Assembly: GCF_004339805.1 (NCBI RefSeq)
Contig: NZ_SLUI01000002.1
Location: 186,001-250,000 of the forward strand
DNA: 64,000 bases
DNA from: Anaerospora hongkongensis
GTDB lineage: Bacteria > Bacillota > Negativicutes > Sporomusales > DSM-15969
Direction: 5' to 3'
Shown piece by piece: positions 1 to 8,439 of this stretch. Positions within the stretch are counted from its first letter, which is position 1. Every line of letters begins with the position of its first letter. Under the pieces are notes generated by a model. That model saw nothing but the letters and a program-made list of their open reading frames with translations. It was not told the DNA's origin and searched no databases. Both the position numbers and the translations under genes were made by a program.

Positions 1-351
1 CCAATCAGAGCTATTGGTATTGCATATGTCAATGGCCCTATCAAGACAATGTTTCAGATCAGGCGTAAAAACGTTCCCCAGTAATGGATTCCCACGTGAA
101 AAGTCAATTACCGCAGCGCTCGGTTGCTCTACCTTGAAACGCTGCTCCAAAATATAGCACCCACTTTGAGGAATAGAATAAACTAAGTGTTTGCTCTTTA
201 AAATATGATAGGCATTCACCGCTGTGTTTTTACTAACCTGGTAGGTGGCACATACTTCACGAATAGACGGCAACCTTTCCCGCGATCGAAATTTGCCTTC
301 CCGAATCTCTCTCTCGATATCATCAGCAATTTTCTCGTATGCTGGCTTCAT
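1..351 (-). CDS. MocR/PdxR-type GntR regulator, N-terminal part
   Basis: The product begins MKPAYEKIADDIEREI and carries a winged-helix GntR DNA-binding domain in its first 70 residues (LPSIREVCATYQVSKNTAVNAYHIL). A linker and the phrase DFSRGNPLLG follow, which is how the aminotransferase-like domain of MocR regulators starts. The gene runs off the left edge, so the pyridoxal-phosphate domain is not visible. It is divergent from an MFS transporter with a perfect 20-bp palindrome between them, so it probably controls that transporter and itself. The alternative is a plain GntR repressor with another effector domain, but the linker favours MocR. Confidence 0.8.
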   Translation of the reverse strand, partial: MKPAYEKIADDIEREIREGKFRSRERLPSIREVCATYQVSKNTAVNAYHILKSKHLVYSIPQSGCYILEQRFKVEQPSAAVIDFSRGNPLLGNVFTPDLKHCLDRAIDICNTNSSDW

Positions 352-365
352 CACATTCAACCCCT

Positions 366-385
366 AAACTGTATCGATACAGTTT
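366..385. promoter_or_regulatory. Perfect 20-bp palindrome, probable operator of the MocR-type regulator
   Basis: AAACTGTATCGATACAGTTT is identical to its reverse complement and lies 14 bp upstream of the regulator start in the divergent intergenic region. GntR-family proteins bind such inverted repeats as dimers. Direct binding is inferred. Confidence 0.7.
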
Positions 386-468
386 CACTATAACACAATT
401 GTTGGTTAACAGCCTCAACGTTATAATAGATTTAATTTAAATATACAGCTTAGAGGAGGTAAGCACGA

Positions 469-1671
469 GTGCATAATCAACAATTCCTGCTTAATACATC
501 TCATATAATTATCGATGGTCTATTTGATAGTGTCCCGATACTCCTTTCCTTTATCGTCATTTCTTTGGGAGCTGGTGAAAAAGAAACCGGTATTATTATC
601 TCTCTTGCTGTTATGGGAAGCACGCTTCTAGGGCTATCGACACTATTATTTTCCCGGTATTTAGGTTTGTTACGCACCCTAAGTGTAATAATCTTATTAT
701 ATGGCATTGGTTTTTTTACTAGTGCCTTTTCAAAAAATATTTATCTCACAGGTTTTTGCTTTATCATAGCAGTTGCAGGTTATTGCGTGTTCCATAACAT
801 TGCATTTGCGTATCTTACAACGAACTCTGACCGCCGCTCCCTAGGAAGAAATATGGGCAATTTCACAGCTATTGGTGATATAGGTAGAATTCCATTTGCT
901 TCACTTGCTGCTTTTATTGCTGCTTTTTCTACGTTCGGCCTTTCAGGATGGCAGATAGTGTGTTTAGCATATGGCTTAGGAGCGATATTATTTGCAGGCT
1001 ATATATTTTTTTCTTCAAAAAAAGTGAAGATGACAAACTATCCTGAGGCTTTGCCAGCAGATGGACCAGCACGGCATTTCCCTTGTTTTTCGCTTCTACG
1101 CAAGCGCCAATATGCCTTGCCAATAGGTGCAAATATACTTGATGCTTTGGGCAGCGATCAAATATTTACATTTTTGCCATACCTAATCTTCGCAAAAGGT
1201 ATTGATGCCAAAATCATTGCTAGTTTTGCCCTTGCTTTCACATTAGGTTGTATCCTTGGGAAAGTAGCATGCGGGCGGATGGTTGATCTATTTGGCACAC
1301 GAAAAGTGTTTATCTTATCGGAGATTTTTATGGCATTACTGCTTGTAGTTCTTGTTTTAGGAGACCAACTGTTTATCATCATTGGAGCATCACTTTTACT
1401 TGGTATCGTAACCAAAGGAACCATCCCTGTTATTCAGACTATTATTACAGAGCCTGTTAAGGACAAACACAACTACGATGATGTTATTTCAATTAGCACC
1501 TTTTCTCGAGGAACTACCAATATGGTTACTCCTCTCTTCTTTGGTTTCATTGCTTCTTTATTCGGGATAAACTGGATTTATAGCATCATGGCTATTGCCG
1601 TCGTATGTGCAATTATACCTGTTCTCATAATGGATACGCCCGCTGCGAGACCGCTGGTTAAAAACATATAA
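469..1671 (+). CDS. MFS transporter
   Basis: A 400-residue, very hydrophobic protein with about 12 membrane segments in two halves joined by a charged loop near residues 185-215, the layout of the major facilitator superfamily. The loop motif KVACGRMVDLFGTRKVF after the eighth segment matches the family's G-x-x-x-D-R/K-x-G pattern. The start is GTG at 469, chosen because GAGGAGGT lies 8 bp upstream. Being divergent from a MocR-type regulator suggests regulated import or efflux of a small metabolite; the substrate cannot be told. Its base composition looks more AT-rich than the genes to its right, so recent acquisition is possible. Confidence 0.8.
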   Translation: MHNQQFLLNTSHIIIDGLFDSVPILLSFIVISLGAGEKETGIIISLAVMGSTLLGLSTLLFSRYLGLLRTLSVIILLYGIGFFTSAFSKNIYLTGFCFIIAVAGYCVFHNIAFAYLTTNSDRRSLGRNMGNFTAIGDIGRIPFASLAAFIAAFSTFGLSGWQIVCLAYGLGAILFAGYIFFSSKKVKMTNYPEALPADGPARHFPCFSLLRKRQYALPIGANILDALGSDQIFTFLPYLIFAKGIDAKIIASFALAFTLGCILGKVACGRMVDLFGTRKVFILSEIFMALLLVVLVLGDQLFIIIGASLLLGIVTKGTIPVIQTIITEPVKDKHNYDDVISISTFSRGTTNMVTPLFFGFIASLFGINWIYSIMAIAVVCAIIPVLIMDTPAARPLVKNI

Positions 1672-1691
1672 ACAACCCATATGCTGCATAT

Positions 1692-1727
1692 AGAACAAAA
1701 AACCAGCACAATTGCTGGCTTTTGTTC
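1692..1727. terminator. Bidirectional hairpin terminator
   Basis: AGAACAAAAAACCAGCA pairs with TGCTGGCTTTTGTTCT around a CAAT loop. It sits between the convergent MFS gene and the flavin reductase gene and has T/A runs on both sides. Confidence 0.75.
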
Positions 1728-1745
1728 TAATAATGTTGTACCCGC

Positions 1746-2255
1746 TTACTCTTTCACCAGGATTTTCGTAACCTCGGCGATATACAGAGTATGATGATCT
1801 TTATCGGGATAACATTGGTCATTCAGTTCTGTGGCAATGAAACACTCGGGCTGGTATTTCTGCGCATACAGTTTCTTGCAGAGAATAGCAATTTTTGCTT
1901 CGGAAAAATAGGGAACGCCGTCTATATGTTCAATATGCAGCCCGGTTTTGCCGATTTTATCTTCGTCTCTGCCCGATTTTGCCCCAAGATAACCCAAGGC
2001 TTTTTTAAAGCTGTCATCAAAAAACGTCAAGGAAAAGGTATCCGAGTTATCAATAAATTCTTTCGTATACCGTTGAGGGCGAATGGCAATATAGGCAACA
2101 TTTTTTCCCCACATAACTCCAAGACCGCCCCAGGAAGCCGTCATGGTATTAGCCTTGCCATCCTTTTCGGCAGTAATGAGCATCCACTCTTCACCTATCA
2201 ATTTAAAAGGACTATACACAAACTCTTGCGGCTGAATTTCTTTAAAATTAGCCAT
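1746..2255 (-). CDS. Flavin reductase-like (flavoredoxin) protein
   Basis: A 169-residue protein of the FMN-binding split-barrel class. The stretches NTMTASWGGLGVMWGKNVAYIAIRP (FMN-phosphate region) and SDTFSLTFFDD are typical of bacterial flavin reductase/flavoredoxin proteins that move electrons between NAD(P)H or ferredoxin and FMN in the cytoplasm. GGGGG lies 10 bp before the ATG. It is 138 bp downstream of the hydrolase gene and may be the last gene of the operon under HxlR control or have its own promoter. The electron partner is unknown. Confidence 0.8.
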   Translation of the reverse strand: MANFKEIQPQEFVYSPFKLIGEEWMLITAEKDGKANTMTASWGGLGVMWGKNVAYIAIRPQRYTKEFIDNSDTFSLTFFDDSFKKALGYLGAKSGRDEDKIGKTGLHIEHIDGVPYFSEAKIAILCKKLYAQKYQPECFIATELNDQCYPDKDHHTLYIAEVTKILVKE

Positions 2256-2393
2256 GATTCAATCGCCCCCTGCTTTATGCTATAACTCACTTTATGTACA
2301 AATAATAATATAAATTCCTCCCTGCGTACAGTATGCACTTTTTTGAATGTTACTTACTGAAATGATAGTAAGGGAGCTTAACGCCCCCTTACA

Positions 2394-3206
2394 CTACTCT
2401 TCGATAAATTGTACAAGCTCTTTATTAAATTTATCCCGCTCGTCATAAAAAACCCCGTGACCACTGTATTTAAACGGGATTAGCTTTGAGTTCCGGATGC
2501 CGCGGTGTTGCGCGATTGCCAACGGGAAAAGGCAGACTTTATCATGAATGCCATGCAGAATCAGCGTAGGAATCCGGATTCTTGCGAGATCCTCAAACAG
2601 TTCTTCCTGCAGCCAGGCTTCAGCAACTGCACTTGTAGACCAGCCGGCCGCCTGTAAGCCCATTTGGAAAAACCAATCAGCGAAAGGTTCGGTAATATGC
2701 TGAAAGAAAAACATATTACCAAAGCCTTGCAGCATATTCGGACGGTCATTTAGCGTATCGTGAATAATTTTTTCTACATCTTCGCGCTTTAAGCCATGGG
2801 GAAAATAAGGACGTTCTATCAGGCTGGGAGCTGCCGCCGCAAATAACGCCAGCTTGGATACGCCATAGGCATTATGGCGTGCCACATACCGGACAGCAAT
2901 TGCCCCGCCTGTTGAGTGACCGCCAAGTGTAACATCCTCTAAGCCAAGTGCCTCCATAACACAGCGGATATCGTCCGCCTGCTGATTATAGTCATAGCCG
3001 TCCCATGGCTTATCCGAGTTACCGAAGCCTCTGAGATCAATTCCGATACAACGATAGCCCAGCCGGGGAAGCTGATCAAACTGATATTCAAACATCCTAT
3101 GATTTGCCGGCCAGCCGTGGATAAATACAATTGTTTTGCAGCCGCCGGGGTTCAGATCCTCTACATAAAGTTTTACGTCCGGTCCTACAGGAATATAATA
3201 GCCCAT
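2394..3206 (-). CDS. Alpha/beta-fold hydrolase (haloperoxidase/esterase-like)
   Basis: 270 residues of the classical alpha/beta hydrolase fold. FIHGWPANHRMFEYQ is the oxyanion-hole strand, GHSTGG near residues 95-100 the nucleophile elbow with the catalytic Ser, LILHGIHDKVC holds the acid, and KYSGHGVFYDERD supplies the late His. The closest families are cofactor-free haloperoxidases, arylesterases and lactonases, which are cytoplasmic. GGAG lies upstream of the ATG. It follows the PNPOx gene by 93 bp in the same direction as a group of oxidative or electrophile stress genes. The natural substrate is not deducible. Confidence 0.85.
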   Translation of the reverse strand: MGYYIPVGPDVKLYVEDLNPGGCKTIVFIHGWPANHRMFEYQFDQLPRLGYRCIGIDLRGFGNSDKPWDGYDYNQQADDIRCVMEALGLEDVTLGGHSTGGAIAVRYVARHNAYGVSKLALFAAAAPSLIERPYFPHGLKREDVEKIIHDTLNDRPNMLQGFGNMFFFQHITEPFADWFFQMGLQAAGWSTSAVAEAWLQEELFEDLARIRIPTLILHGIHDKVCLFPLAIAQHRGIRNSKLIPFKYSGHGVFYDERDKFNKELVQFIEE

Positions 3207-3299
3207 GTCAAATCACTCCATTTGCAAAGTTCTTCTCATGGTAATATATTCAAACCGGAAGTAAAATGCGCTAAGTTAATTTTTTATGTGACCTTGCCG

Positions 3300-3764
3300 C
3301 TATCTTTTTCGCATGCCAGTGAGATGCTCAATGCTGATTCGAATAACGGTACAATTATCCTTAAACGCCTCAATAACTTTCATGCCTTTTTCCTGAAAAT
3401 CAGGACTATATTTCTTTACTAATTCCGTTAGCATTGCAATTTTTTCCTGTTCACCTGCCACATTAGCCTTACCAAAAACGATCACACTTTCGTATTTTGC
3501 CGTAAAAGATCCCGGTACTATTTCTAAATAGCCGATGACCGTGAAACACACGTTACTGTTAGCAGCTATGTTGTCCAGCTTATGGCCCTCAAGACCACAA
3601 TGCAGATAAATTGCATTATCCAAGACAATATAGTTTAATGGTACACCATAAGGTAAGCCCTCTTTATCCGAGGTTGAAAGAACTCCATATTCACCCTGTT
3701 CCAGCATCTGCATAGCTGCAGCCCTTGTTACCTGCTTGTTAGCATCACGGGCGTTCCTCATCAT
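3300..3764 (-). CDS. Pyridoxamine 5'-phosphate oxidase-family (NimA-like) flavoprotein
   Basis: 154 residues with the FMN split-barrel pattern of the NimA/PNPOx-like family. An N-terminal helix is followed by YGVLSTSDKEGLPYGVPLNYIV, then IYLHCGLEGHKLDNI, a short His-containing flavin motif, and VCFTVIGYLE. Some relatives reduce nitroimidazoles, but many have no known substrate. AGGAGG sits directly before the ATGATG start. It is 14 bp after the cupin gene and is likely translated from one operon with it. Confidence 0.8.
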   Translation of the reverse strand: MMRNARDANKQVTRAAAMQMLEQGEYGVLSTSDKEGLPYGVPLNYIVLDNAIYLHCGLEGHKLDNIAANSNVCFTVIGYLEIVPGSFTAKYESVIVFGKANVAGEQEKIAMLTELVKKYSPDFQEKGMKVIEAFKDNCTVIRISIEHLTGMRKR

Positions 3765-3778
3765 TGCCTCCTAAAAGC

Positions 3779-4093
3779 TTAAAAAATTTTAACCTGCAAC
3801 ACTACTAAATTATTGGGGCCTCTATTTTGAAATCCATGCCCTTCACCTCTTGGCGACAGAATAATGTCTTTTTCCTCCAAACCAAATTCCTGTCCATTGA
3901 TGGTAAGGACTCCGCTCCCTTCTACGATGTAAAAGACTTCGTCCATATCGGGATGGATATGCTCAGGTGTATTTTGTCCGGGAGCATATAGCAATAGCCC
4001 TACATCCAATTTACTGCCTTCATGGCCAATGGCCTTGCGCACCGATTTTTGCAGTGAGAATTCCAATAAGGAATCGGCATTAATTTTTTTCAT
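3779..4093 (-). CDS. Small cupin-domain protein
   Basis: 104 residues forming a single cupin barrel. Motif 1 is visible as PEHIHPDMDEVFYIVEGSGVL (His-x-His and Glu metal ligands) and motif 2 as the region ILSPRGEGHGFQNRG, with a late His. Such mini-cupins bind a metal and act as small dioxygenases, isomerases or sensors. AAAAGGAGGG precedes the ATG. It lies between the DUF2798 membrane gene (25 bp) and the PNPOx-like gene (14 bp) in an operon facing an HxlR regulator. Confidence 0.8.
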   Translation of the reverse strand: MKKINADSLLEFSLQKSVRKAIGHEGSKLDVGLLLYAPGQNTPEHIHPDMDEVFYIVEGSGVLTINGQEFGLEEKDIILSPRGEGHGFQNRGPNNLVVLQVKIF

Positions 4094-4118
4094 AACTATT
4101 CCCTCCTTTTATTTCTTG

Positions 4119-4352
4119 TTAGATTTTTCCTAACTCTGTAATTTTTGCAAGTTCTCTTCTGATAACCGGCGGAAAAAATGTTGCAATCGGTACTGCTAAG
4201 CATATAGCAATCATCCAGTTTCTCAGCCAATGCTGCAGGAAATCCTGCAATCCATTATTCGCCAGAGTCAAAACAGCCGATATAATGAAGGATGTTAAAC
4301 TTCCCATTATCATACCGAATAATAGTGTTATATATTTACCATTTATACGCAT
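4119..4352 (-). CDS. DUF2798-type small membrane protein
   Basis: 77 residues with two hydrophobic helices (roughly 8-30 and 42-65), an early KYITLLFGMIMGSLTSF and a PxxR-containing end typical of DUF2798 proteins. Their function is unknown. The start at 4352 was chosen because AGAGAGGTG lies just upstream; a longer reading has no ribosome site. It is the first gene of a left-running cluster and is divergent from hxlR, so it is probably the first gene repressed or activated by that regulator. Confidence 0.7.
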   Translation of the reverse strand: MRINGKYITLLFGMIMGSLTSFIISAVLTLANNGLQDFLQHWLRNWMIAICLAVPIATFFPPVIRRELAKITELGKI

Positions 4353-4410
4353 TTCAATCACCTCTCTTAAATTTCGCAGCAAGTTGGCGCATTGCCTAGC
4401 ACTGCATTTG

Positions 4411-4426
4411 TTACTATAATAGGTAA
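4411..4426. promoter_or_regulatory. Possible HxlR operator
   Basis: The divergent gap between the DUF2798 gene and hxlR holds TTACTATAATAGGTAA, an imperfect palindrome with TTAC/GGTAA arms. Further GGTAC and GGTAAC copies occur at about 4470-4490. HxlR-type regulators commonly bind such repeats between divergent genes. The exact site is inferred. Confidence 0.35.
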
Positions 4427-4509
4427 GAAAGTTGCCGTCCGCAAGAAGGCACTATTTTGTTCGGTACCAACCATATGGTAACTATTATTGATTTTACTGG
4501 GGGATCACC

Positions 4510-4857
4510 ATGGAAGAAATAAAAATATGCCCAATAGAAACAGCTGTGAATCTGATTGGGCACAAGTGGAAAGTTCTCATTTTGCGCAACTTGCTTTCGG
4601 CTGATCAGCAGCGGTTTCGTGATCTTCAGCGCGGAATAACTGGCATTAGTCAAAAAATGCTGACACAGCAGCTTCGTCAAATGGAACAGGATGGTTTAAT
4701 TACACGGAAAATTTATGCCGAGGTGCCGCCCAAAGTTGAATATTCTTTAACGGAACTGGGATGGAGCCTGCAGCCAATTTTAGACTCGATTAGCAGCTGG
4801 GGTAAAAATTATTTAGAAAAGCAAGGAAAAGATTTGACAAATATCATTGACGACTAA
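4510..4857 (+). CDS. HxlR-family transcriptional regulator
   Basis: 115 residues with the winged-helix layout of HxlR/YodB regulators. An early conserved Cys (EIKICPIETAV) is followed by LIGHKWKVLILRNLL, FRDLQRGITGISQKMLTQQLRQMEQDGLITR and the wing VPPKVEYSLTELG. In several relatives that Cys senses electrophiles or disulfide stress. The ATG at 4510 follows GGGGGATCACC. It is divergent from an operon of redox-type proteins, which are its likely targets. Confidence 0.9.
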   Translation: MEEIKICPIETAVNLIGHKWKVLILRNLLSADQQRFRDLQRGITGISQKMLTQQLRQMEQDGLITRKIYAEVPPKVEYSLTELGWSLQPILDSISSWGKNYLEKQGKDLTNIIDD

Positions 4858-4871
4858 TTTTTTTACAGAAA

Positions 4872-4916
4872 AAAGGGCTGCCGCCTTAGGTTTCAAACCT
4901 AGGGAAGCAGCCCTTT
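4872..4916. terminator. Hairpin terminator shared by convergent genes
   Basis: AAAGGGCTGC pairs with GCAGCCCTTT and encloses an inner TTAGGTTT/AAACCTA stem. It has a run of A on its left side (T-run for the minus strand) and separates hxlR from the 70-residue membrane gene. Confidence 0.75.
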
Positions 4917-4925
4917 CTCAATTAT

Positions 4926-5138
4926 TCAGCGAACTCGATGCTTGCCATGATCCCATAAAATAAACAATAGGAGCAGGCTGGCAAAAAGCAAATTCAGTAA
5001 GGTAATAAAGGTTTGTTCTGTAATGCCCAGGATTGCTTGAATATGCTGGCCAATAAAAACAAAAAACACAAACGTCGGAAGGTATGCCAGGTAATACAAA
5101 AAGCAAACTCCCAAGACAAGGCCGATCAGCTTCTTCAT
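4926..5138 (-). CDS. Small membrane protein, unknown
   Basis: 70 residues (MKKLIGLVLGVCFLYYLAY...) with two hydrophobic spans at about 4-30 and 43-62, a short linker and a basic tail DHGKHRVR. The start at 5138 is preferred because GGAGGG lies 6 bp upstream; an ATG two codons earlier directly abuts that sequence. No family is recognised. It stands alone between two terminators, downstream of nothing obvious, and is probably a monocistronic gene. Confidence 0.55.
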   Translation of the reverse strand: MKKLIGLVLGVCFLYYLAYLPTFVFFVFIGQHIQAILGITEQTFITLLNLLFASLLLLFILWDHGKHRVR

Positions 5139-5221
5139 ATTCATCCCTCCAGCAGTTCTGTCCTCTACTACCATAATATGATTTTTCTGATTATTTTGTC
5201 AACACTTTCAAAAAAACAAAC

Positions 5222-5251
5222 AAAAAAGCTGCCTCTTTTAAAAAGGCAGCT
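5222..5251 (-). terminator. Terminator of the NSS symporter gene
   Basis: AGCTGCCT pairs with AGGCAGCT, and a run of six T on the minus strand follows. Confidence 0.75.
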
Positions 5252-5258
5252 CGCAGTT

Positions 5259-6629
5259 TTAAAATTTGATAATACCTATTGAACTTAAAAATACAATAAT
5301 GAGCAGAATAGGGGTAACATAGCGGACAAGGAAGAAGTATCCTTTTACCAGCCCCGCAATTTTAAGCTGCCCGTGATTGGATAATTCGGTCACTACCTCT
5401 TCCTGCTTGATTGAATATCCCATCAGCAGTGCAATGAACAGCCCGCCTAGCGGCAATAATATATTGGACGAAATGTAATCAAAAAGATCAAAAAAGCCTA
5501 AGCCAAAAATAGTAATATGCCCCAGAACACTGGCTTTATCAACCGACAGTGTAGCTAGTATCCCCACAGCAAACATAACGCTGGAGGTTACAATAGCCGC
5601 ACTTTTGCGGGACATGCCCTTTTCTTCCGACAAATAGGCAACAGGAACTTCCACCAGTGACAGCATGGCCGTAGTAGCAGCAATTGCAGTTAAAAAGAAA
5701 AAGGCAATTAACAGAATAGTACCGAAAGGCATCTGGGAAAAAACGAGGGGAATGGTCATAAACAATAAGCCCGGACCGGCAGTGGGTTCCATCCCAAAGG
5801 AGAATACGGTAGGGAATATCGCAAGACCGGCCAGCATCGATACCAGCGTATCAGAAAAGGCTACTTTAATAGCAGTCTTAAACATATTGTTATCCTGCGT
5901 AAAATAACTGCCGTAAGTCATCATCGTACCCATACCAAGCGATAATTTGAAGAAAGCGAGTCCCAAGGCTGCCAAAATGGCTGCAGCAGACAGCTGCCCA
6001 AAATCAACATGAAACAAAAAGTAAATTCCTTCACTCGCTCCCGGTAAAGTCAAGGCGCGAATATCACAAATAATGATTAAAACAAACAATAAGGGCATTA
6101 GTGTCTTCGTAATCTTTTCAATTCCCTGCTTAACGCCCATTGCTAAAATGGCAGTAACGACTGCCAGTACAATGAACTGCCACACAATCGGTGATAAAGG
6201 CCCCATAATAACACTGCCAAACTGTGCCTTGGCGGTCTCCATGGTTACATTGGCAAAATCACCGAGTAGCGCTTTAAATAGATAAAAGTAAACCCACCCG
6301 GCCACACAGCTGTAGAAGAACATAATCAGGCAAGATGCGCCGACGCCCATAATACCAATATTTTTCCACTGCGTGCCTGGTTTAAGCTGCTCTAGAGCAC
6401 CAACAGCATTTTTTCGTGTTTTGCGTCCGATATAAAATTCACTCAACATAATAGGCAGGCCGACAAATAAAATACACAAAAAATAAACCAATAGGAAAGC
6501 TCCGCCGCCATTTTGACCTGTCAGGTAAGGAAATTTCCAGATATTTCCCAGCCCAACTGCCGATCCCAGTGTCGCAAAAAATACTGCTAACCCGGAAGAA
6601 AAAGTCTCTCTTTTTTTACTTGTTGACAA
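5259..6629 (-). CDS. Sodium-dependent neurotransmitter symporter family (NSS/SNF) transporter
   Basis: 456 residues with about 11-12 membrane helices. The signature of bacterial NSS proteins is clear: ATLGSAVGLGNIWKFPYL in helix 1 (Na+ and substrate site), GGGAFLLVYF and PIMLSEFYIGR. The family (LeuT, MhsT, TnaT) couples Na+ to amino-acid uptake. The start is TTG at 6629 behind GGGAGTGGGA. It is transcribed alone and ends in a terminator. The substrate is probably an amino acid, but which one is not visible. Confidence 0.9.
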   Translation of the reverse strand: MSTSKKRETFSSGLAVFFATLGSAVGLGNIWKFPYLTGQNGGGAFLLVYFLCILFVGLPIMLSEFYIGRKTRKNAVGALEQLKPGTQWKNIGIMGVGASCLIMFFYSCVAGWVYFYLFKALLGDFANVTMETAKAQFGSVIMGPLSPIVWQFIVLAVVTAILAMGVKQGIEKITKTLMPLLFVLIIICDIRALTLPGASEGIYFLFHVDFGQLSAAAILAALGLAFFKLSLGMGTMMTYGSYFTQDNNMFKTAIKVAFSDTLVSMLAGLAIFPTVFSFGMEPTAGPGLLFMTIPLVFSQMPFGTILLIAFFFLTAIAATTAMLSLVEVPVAYLSEEKGMSRKSAAIVTSSVMFAVGILATLSVDKASVLGHITIFGLGFFDLFDYISSNILLPLGGLFIALLMGYSIKQEEVVTELSNHGQLKIAGLVKGYFFLVRYVTPILLIIVFLSSIGIIKF

Positions 6630-6805
6630 ACAATCCCACTCCCACTTTTAGATAGAATTTTTTAGAAAAGCCATGTCGTTTGCCATTAGAAAGTTATAAC
6701 TTTTCTAATAAGGCGAAATAAACATACTTTACTATCATACCATGTTTTTGAGCCAAGAGCTTACTTTTCTTTTGCCAAACAAAAAAATACTTTATCTAGC
6801 ACGAA

Positions 6806-6845
6806 AAATGCAAACCATCCTGTCAGAACAGTACGGTTTGCATTT
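6806..6845 (-). terminator. Terminator overlapping the DUF1848 stop codon
   Basis: AAATGCAAACC and GGTTTGCATTT form a stem whose loop contains the last codons and stop of the DUF1848 gene; A-rich sequence follows (T-rich on the minus strand). Confidence 0.6.
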
Positions 6846-7758
6846 GCTTCAGTGATTCGCCTGCTTTGCTAGACACCGTTTCGCGTCCTACTTTACCGGT
6901 CAATATCGGTGAGGAAGATTCGTGATACCGCATGTTTGCACGGACCCTGTCGAAGTTACTTGTGGCATAACAATAGATGCAGCCATGCGAACAACAGTCA
7001 TAAGCACCAATATCGACGCTTTTCAGGCAATTACAGGCAGAGCGCTGATACTCATCTTTCAGTGGCTTGAGGCTGTAACCAGTAATTTCCTCAATCAGTT
7101 TCTGGTCAATGCAAGCCGCTTTTTTTATTGGATACAGGCTAAAATCAGCGCCTTCGCAGCAGGTTGCCAAGCTGAGCTGATACTCTTGCGCAATTTTGGC
7201 AAACCCCTGAGCAACCTTGTGCCTATCGGCCAGTAAAACCGGCTGCTTGACAATCCCCTGCATATTCCGCCTGATTTTGGGGTAAAGCTCAATAAAGCTA
7301 AATACACACTGTTCCGTATAGCTGCCAAGTGTGTTACACATGCTGCCAAACTTGTCCAGATGATAGTCTACCGAATACTCCTGATTGATGATGATAGGAT
7401 CATACCGCCAAATAACCCGTCTGGGGCCGAGCAAACTGCTTAAGCGCCGGAATGTATCCATAATTACCGGCTTGTCCGGCAGATTTCGCTCTATCTGTTT
7501 CTCATAGGGCGTAATCGTAAATTGAAAGTAGTAAGGATAGTCCATAGCATCAATTAGGCCCAGCTTGCTAAGCATCGGCTGAGCGTTTTTTGTCCAAAAA
7601 ACGATACAGTCAACACTTTCCCTGTCGAAGGTAATACGGGAGATATTCTTGGGATTATAGGGATTGCGTAAAAGAACACTCCCCGCTTTCAGCCGATTAA
7701 TCAACCAGTCTGCATAAAAGGCAGGAATATCGGTTCGCCTGCTTGCACTAATTATCAT
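6823..7758 (-). CDS. DUF1848 protein with C-terminal CxxxCxxC cluster motif
   Basis: 311 residues recognised as DUF1848 from the start MIISASRRTDIPAFYADW, the early WTKNAQPML and the C-terminal Cys motif CSHGCIYCYA. The three cysteines at about 256, 260 and 263 have the spacing of a radical-SAM [4Fe-4S] site, unusually near the C-terminus. The biochemical role is not established. Start 7758 was chosen over a longer one because GGGAAGGA lies 6 bp upstream. It overlaps the upstream ada-like gene by 11 bp, so the two are translationally coupled and the AdaA-like protein may induce it on DNA alkylation. Confidence 0.75.
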   Translation of the reverse strand: MIISASRRTDIPAFYADWLINRLKAGSVLLRNPYNPKNISRITFDRESVDCIVFWTKNAQPMLSKLGLIDAMDYPYYFQFTITPYEKQIERNLPDKPVIMDTFRRLSSLLGPRRVIWRYDPIIINQEYSVDYHLDKFGSMCNTLGSYTEQCVFSFIELYPKIRRNMQGIVKQPVLLADRHKVAQGFAKIAQEYQLSLATCCEGADFSLYPIKKAACIDQKLIEEITGYSLKPLKDEYQRSACNCLKSVDIGAYDCCSHGCIYCYATSNFDRVRANMRYHESSSPILTGKVGRETVSSKAGESLKQMQTVLF

Positions 7759-8320
7759 AGTTGTCCTTCCCATTTCCTGCCGTTTTTCTATACTCCTGCG
7801 GCGTAAAGCCTATGTGTTTTTTAAAAAAATGATAAAAAGTCGACACACTGCCAAAACCGCATTGCAACGCAATCTGCAAAATAGCCTTGTCAGTTTCGCG
7901 GAGCAGTTGAGCCGCCTTTGCCGTTCGCAGTTGGTTGCTGTATTCCACCGGTGTTACATGATAATGGGTGTGGAATAACGCAATCAAATGATTACGACTA
8001 ATGCCCAGCGCTTTGATTTTAGCAGCAAGCATCAAACGATCATCATAACAGGTATCCAAAATCCGCTTCACATTCTGCGCTGCTTCCAAGCCAGGATTAA
8101 ACTCAATTAAATCAGGGCGGCATCTTTTGCAGGGACGCAGTCCATAATCATAAGCTTGTTGAATAGCATCAAAAAACAGGATATTATTCCGCAGCGGCAC
8201 TTTTGATTTGCACGAAGGCCGGCAAAAAATTCCCGTTGTTTTTACTCCATACCAAAACAGATGATCGTATCGGGAATCGCTGCATACTACTGCATTCCAT
8301 TTTTCCTCTTCTGTCAACAT
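7748..8320 (-). CDS. AdaA-like methylphosphotriester-sensing AraC regulator
   Basis: 190 residues. The N-terminal Ada zinc domain has its four cysteines at 33, 37, 64 and 67 (GIFCRPSCKS and PCKRCRPD); in Ada proteins the first of these accepts methyl groups from DNA phosphotriesters. An AraC-type double helix-turn-helix follows (about 95-185, ending QCGFGSVSTFYHFFKKHIGFTPQEYR). There is no O6-methylguanine transferase domain, so this resembles Bacillus AdaA rather than E. coli Ada. It is the first gene of a two-gene operon with the DUF1848 gene. Confidence 0.88.
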   Translation of the reverse strand: MLTEEEKWNAVVCSDSRYDHLFWYGVKTTGIFCRPSCKSKVPLRNNILFFDAIQQAYDYGLRPCKRCRPDLIEFNPGLEAAQNVKRILDTCYDDRLMLAAKIKALGISRNHLIALFHTHYHVTPVEYSNQLRTAKAAQLLRETDKAILQIALQCGFGSVSTFYHFFKKHIGFTPQEYRKTAGNGKDNYDN

Positions 8321-8405
8321 GCCCAGCCCTCCCTTGCTTAAGTTCCTCCCTTTATTGTAGCAAAGCTTGCCAGACCTGTCTTATGCTATTTCACTTTCTA
8401 AATGC

Positions 8406-8432
8406 AAAAAAGCGACCGTTTCTGGCCGCTTG
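8406..8432 (-). terminator. Terminator of the L,D-transpeptidase operon
   Basis: AAGCGACC pairs with GGCCGCTT, with one mismatch, and a run of six T on the minus strand follows. Confidence 0.6.
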
Positions 8433-8439
8433 TTAATGG

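Noticed and set aside
205-393. Plus-strand ORF opposite the MocR-type gene
   Set aside because: Antisense to the clear GntR domain and overlapping its operator.
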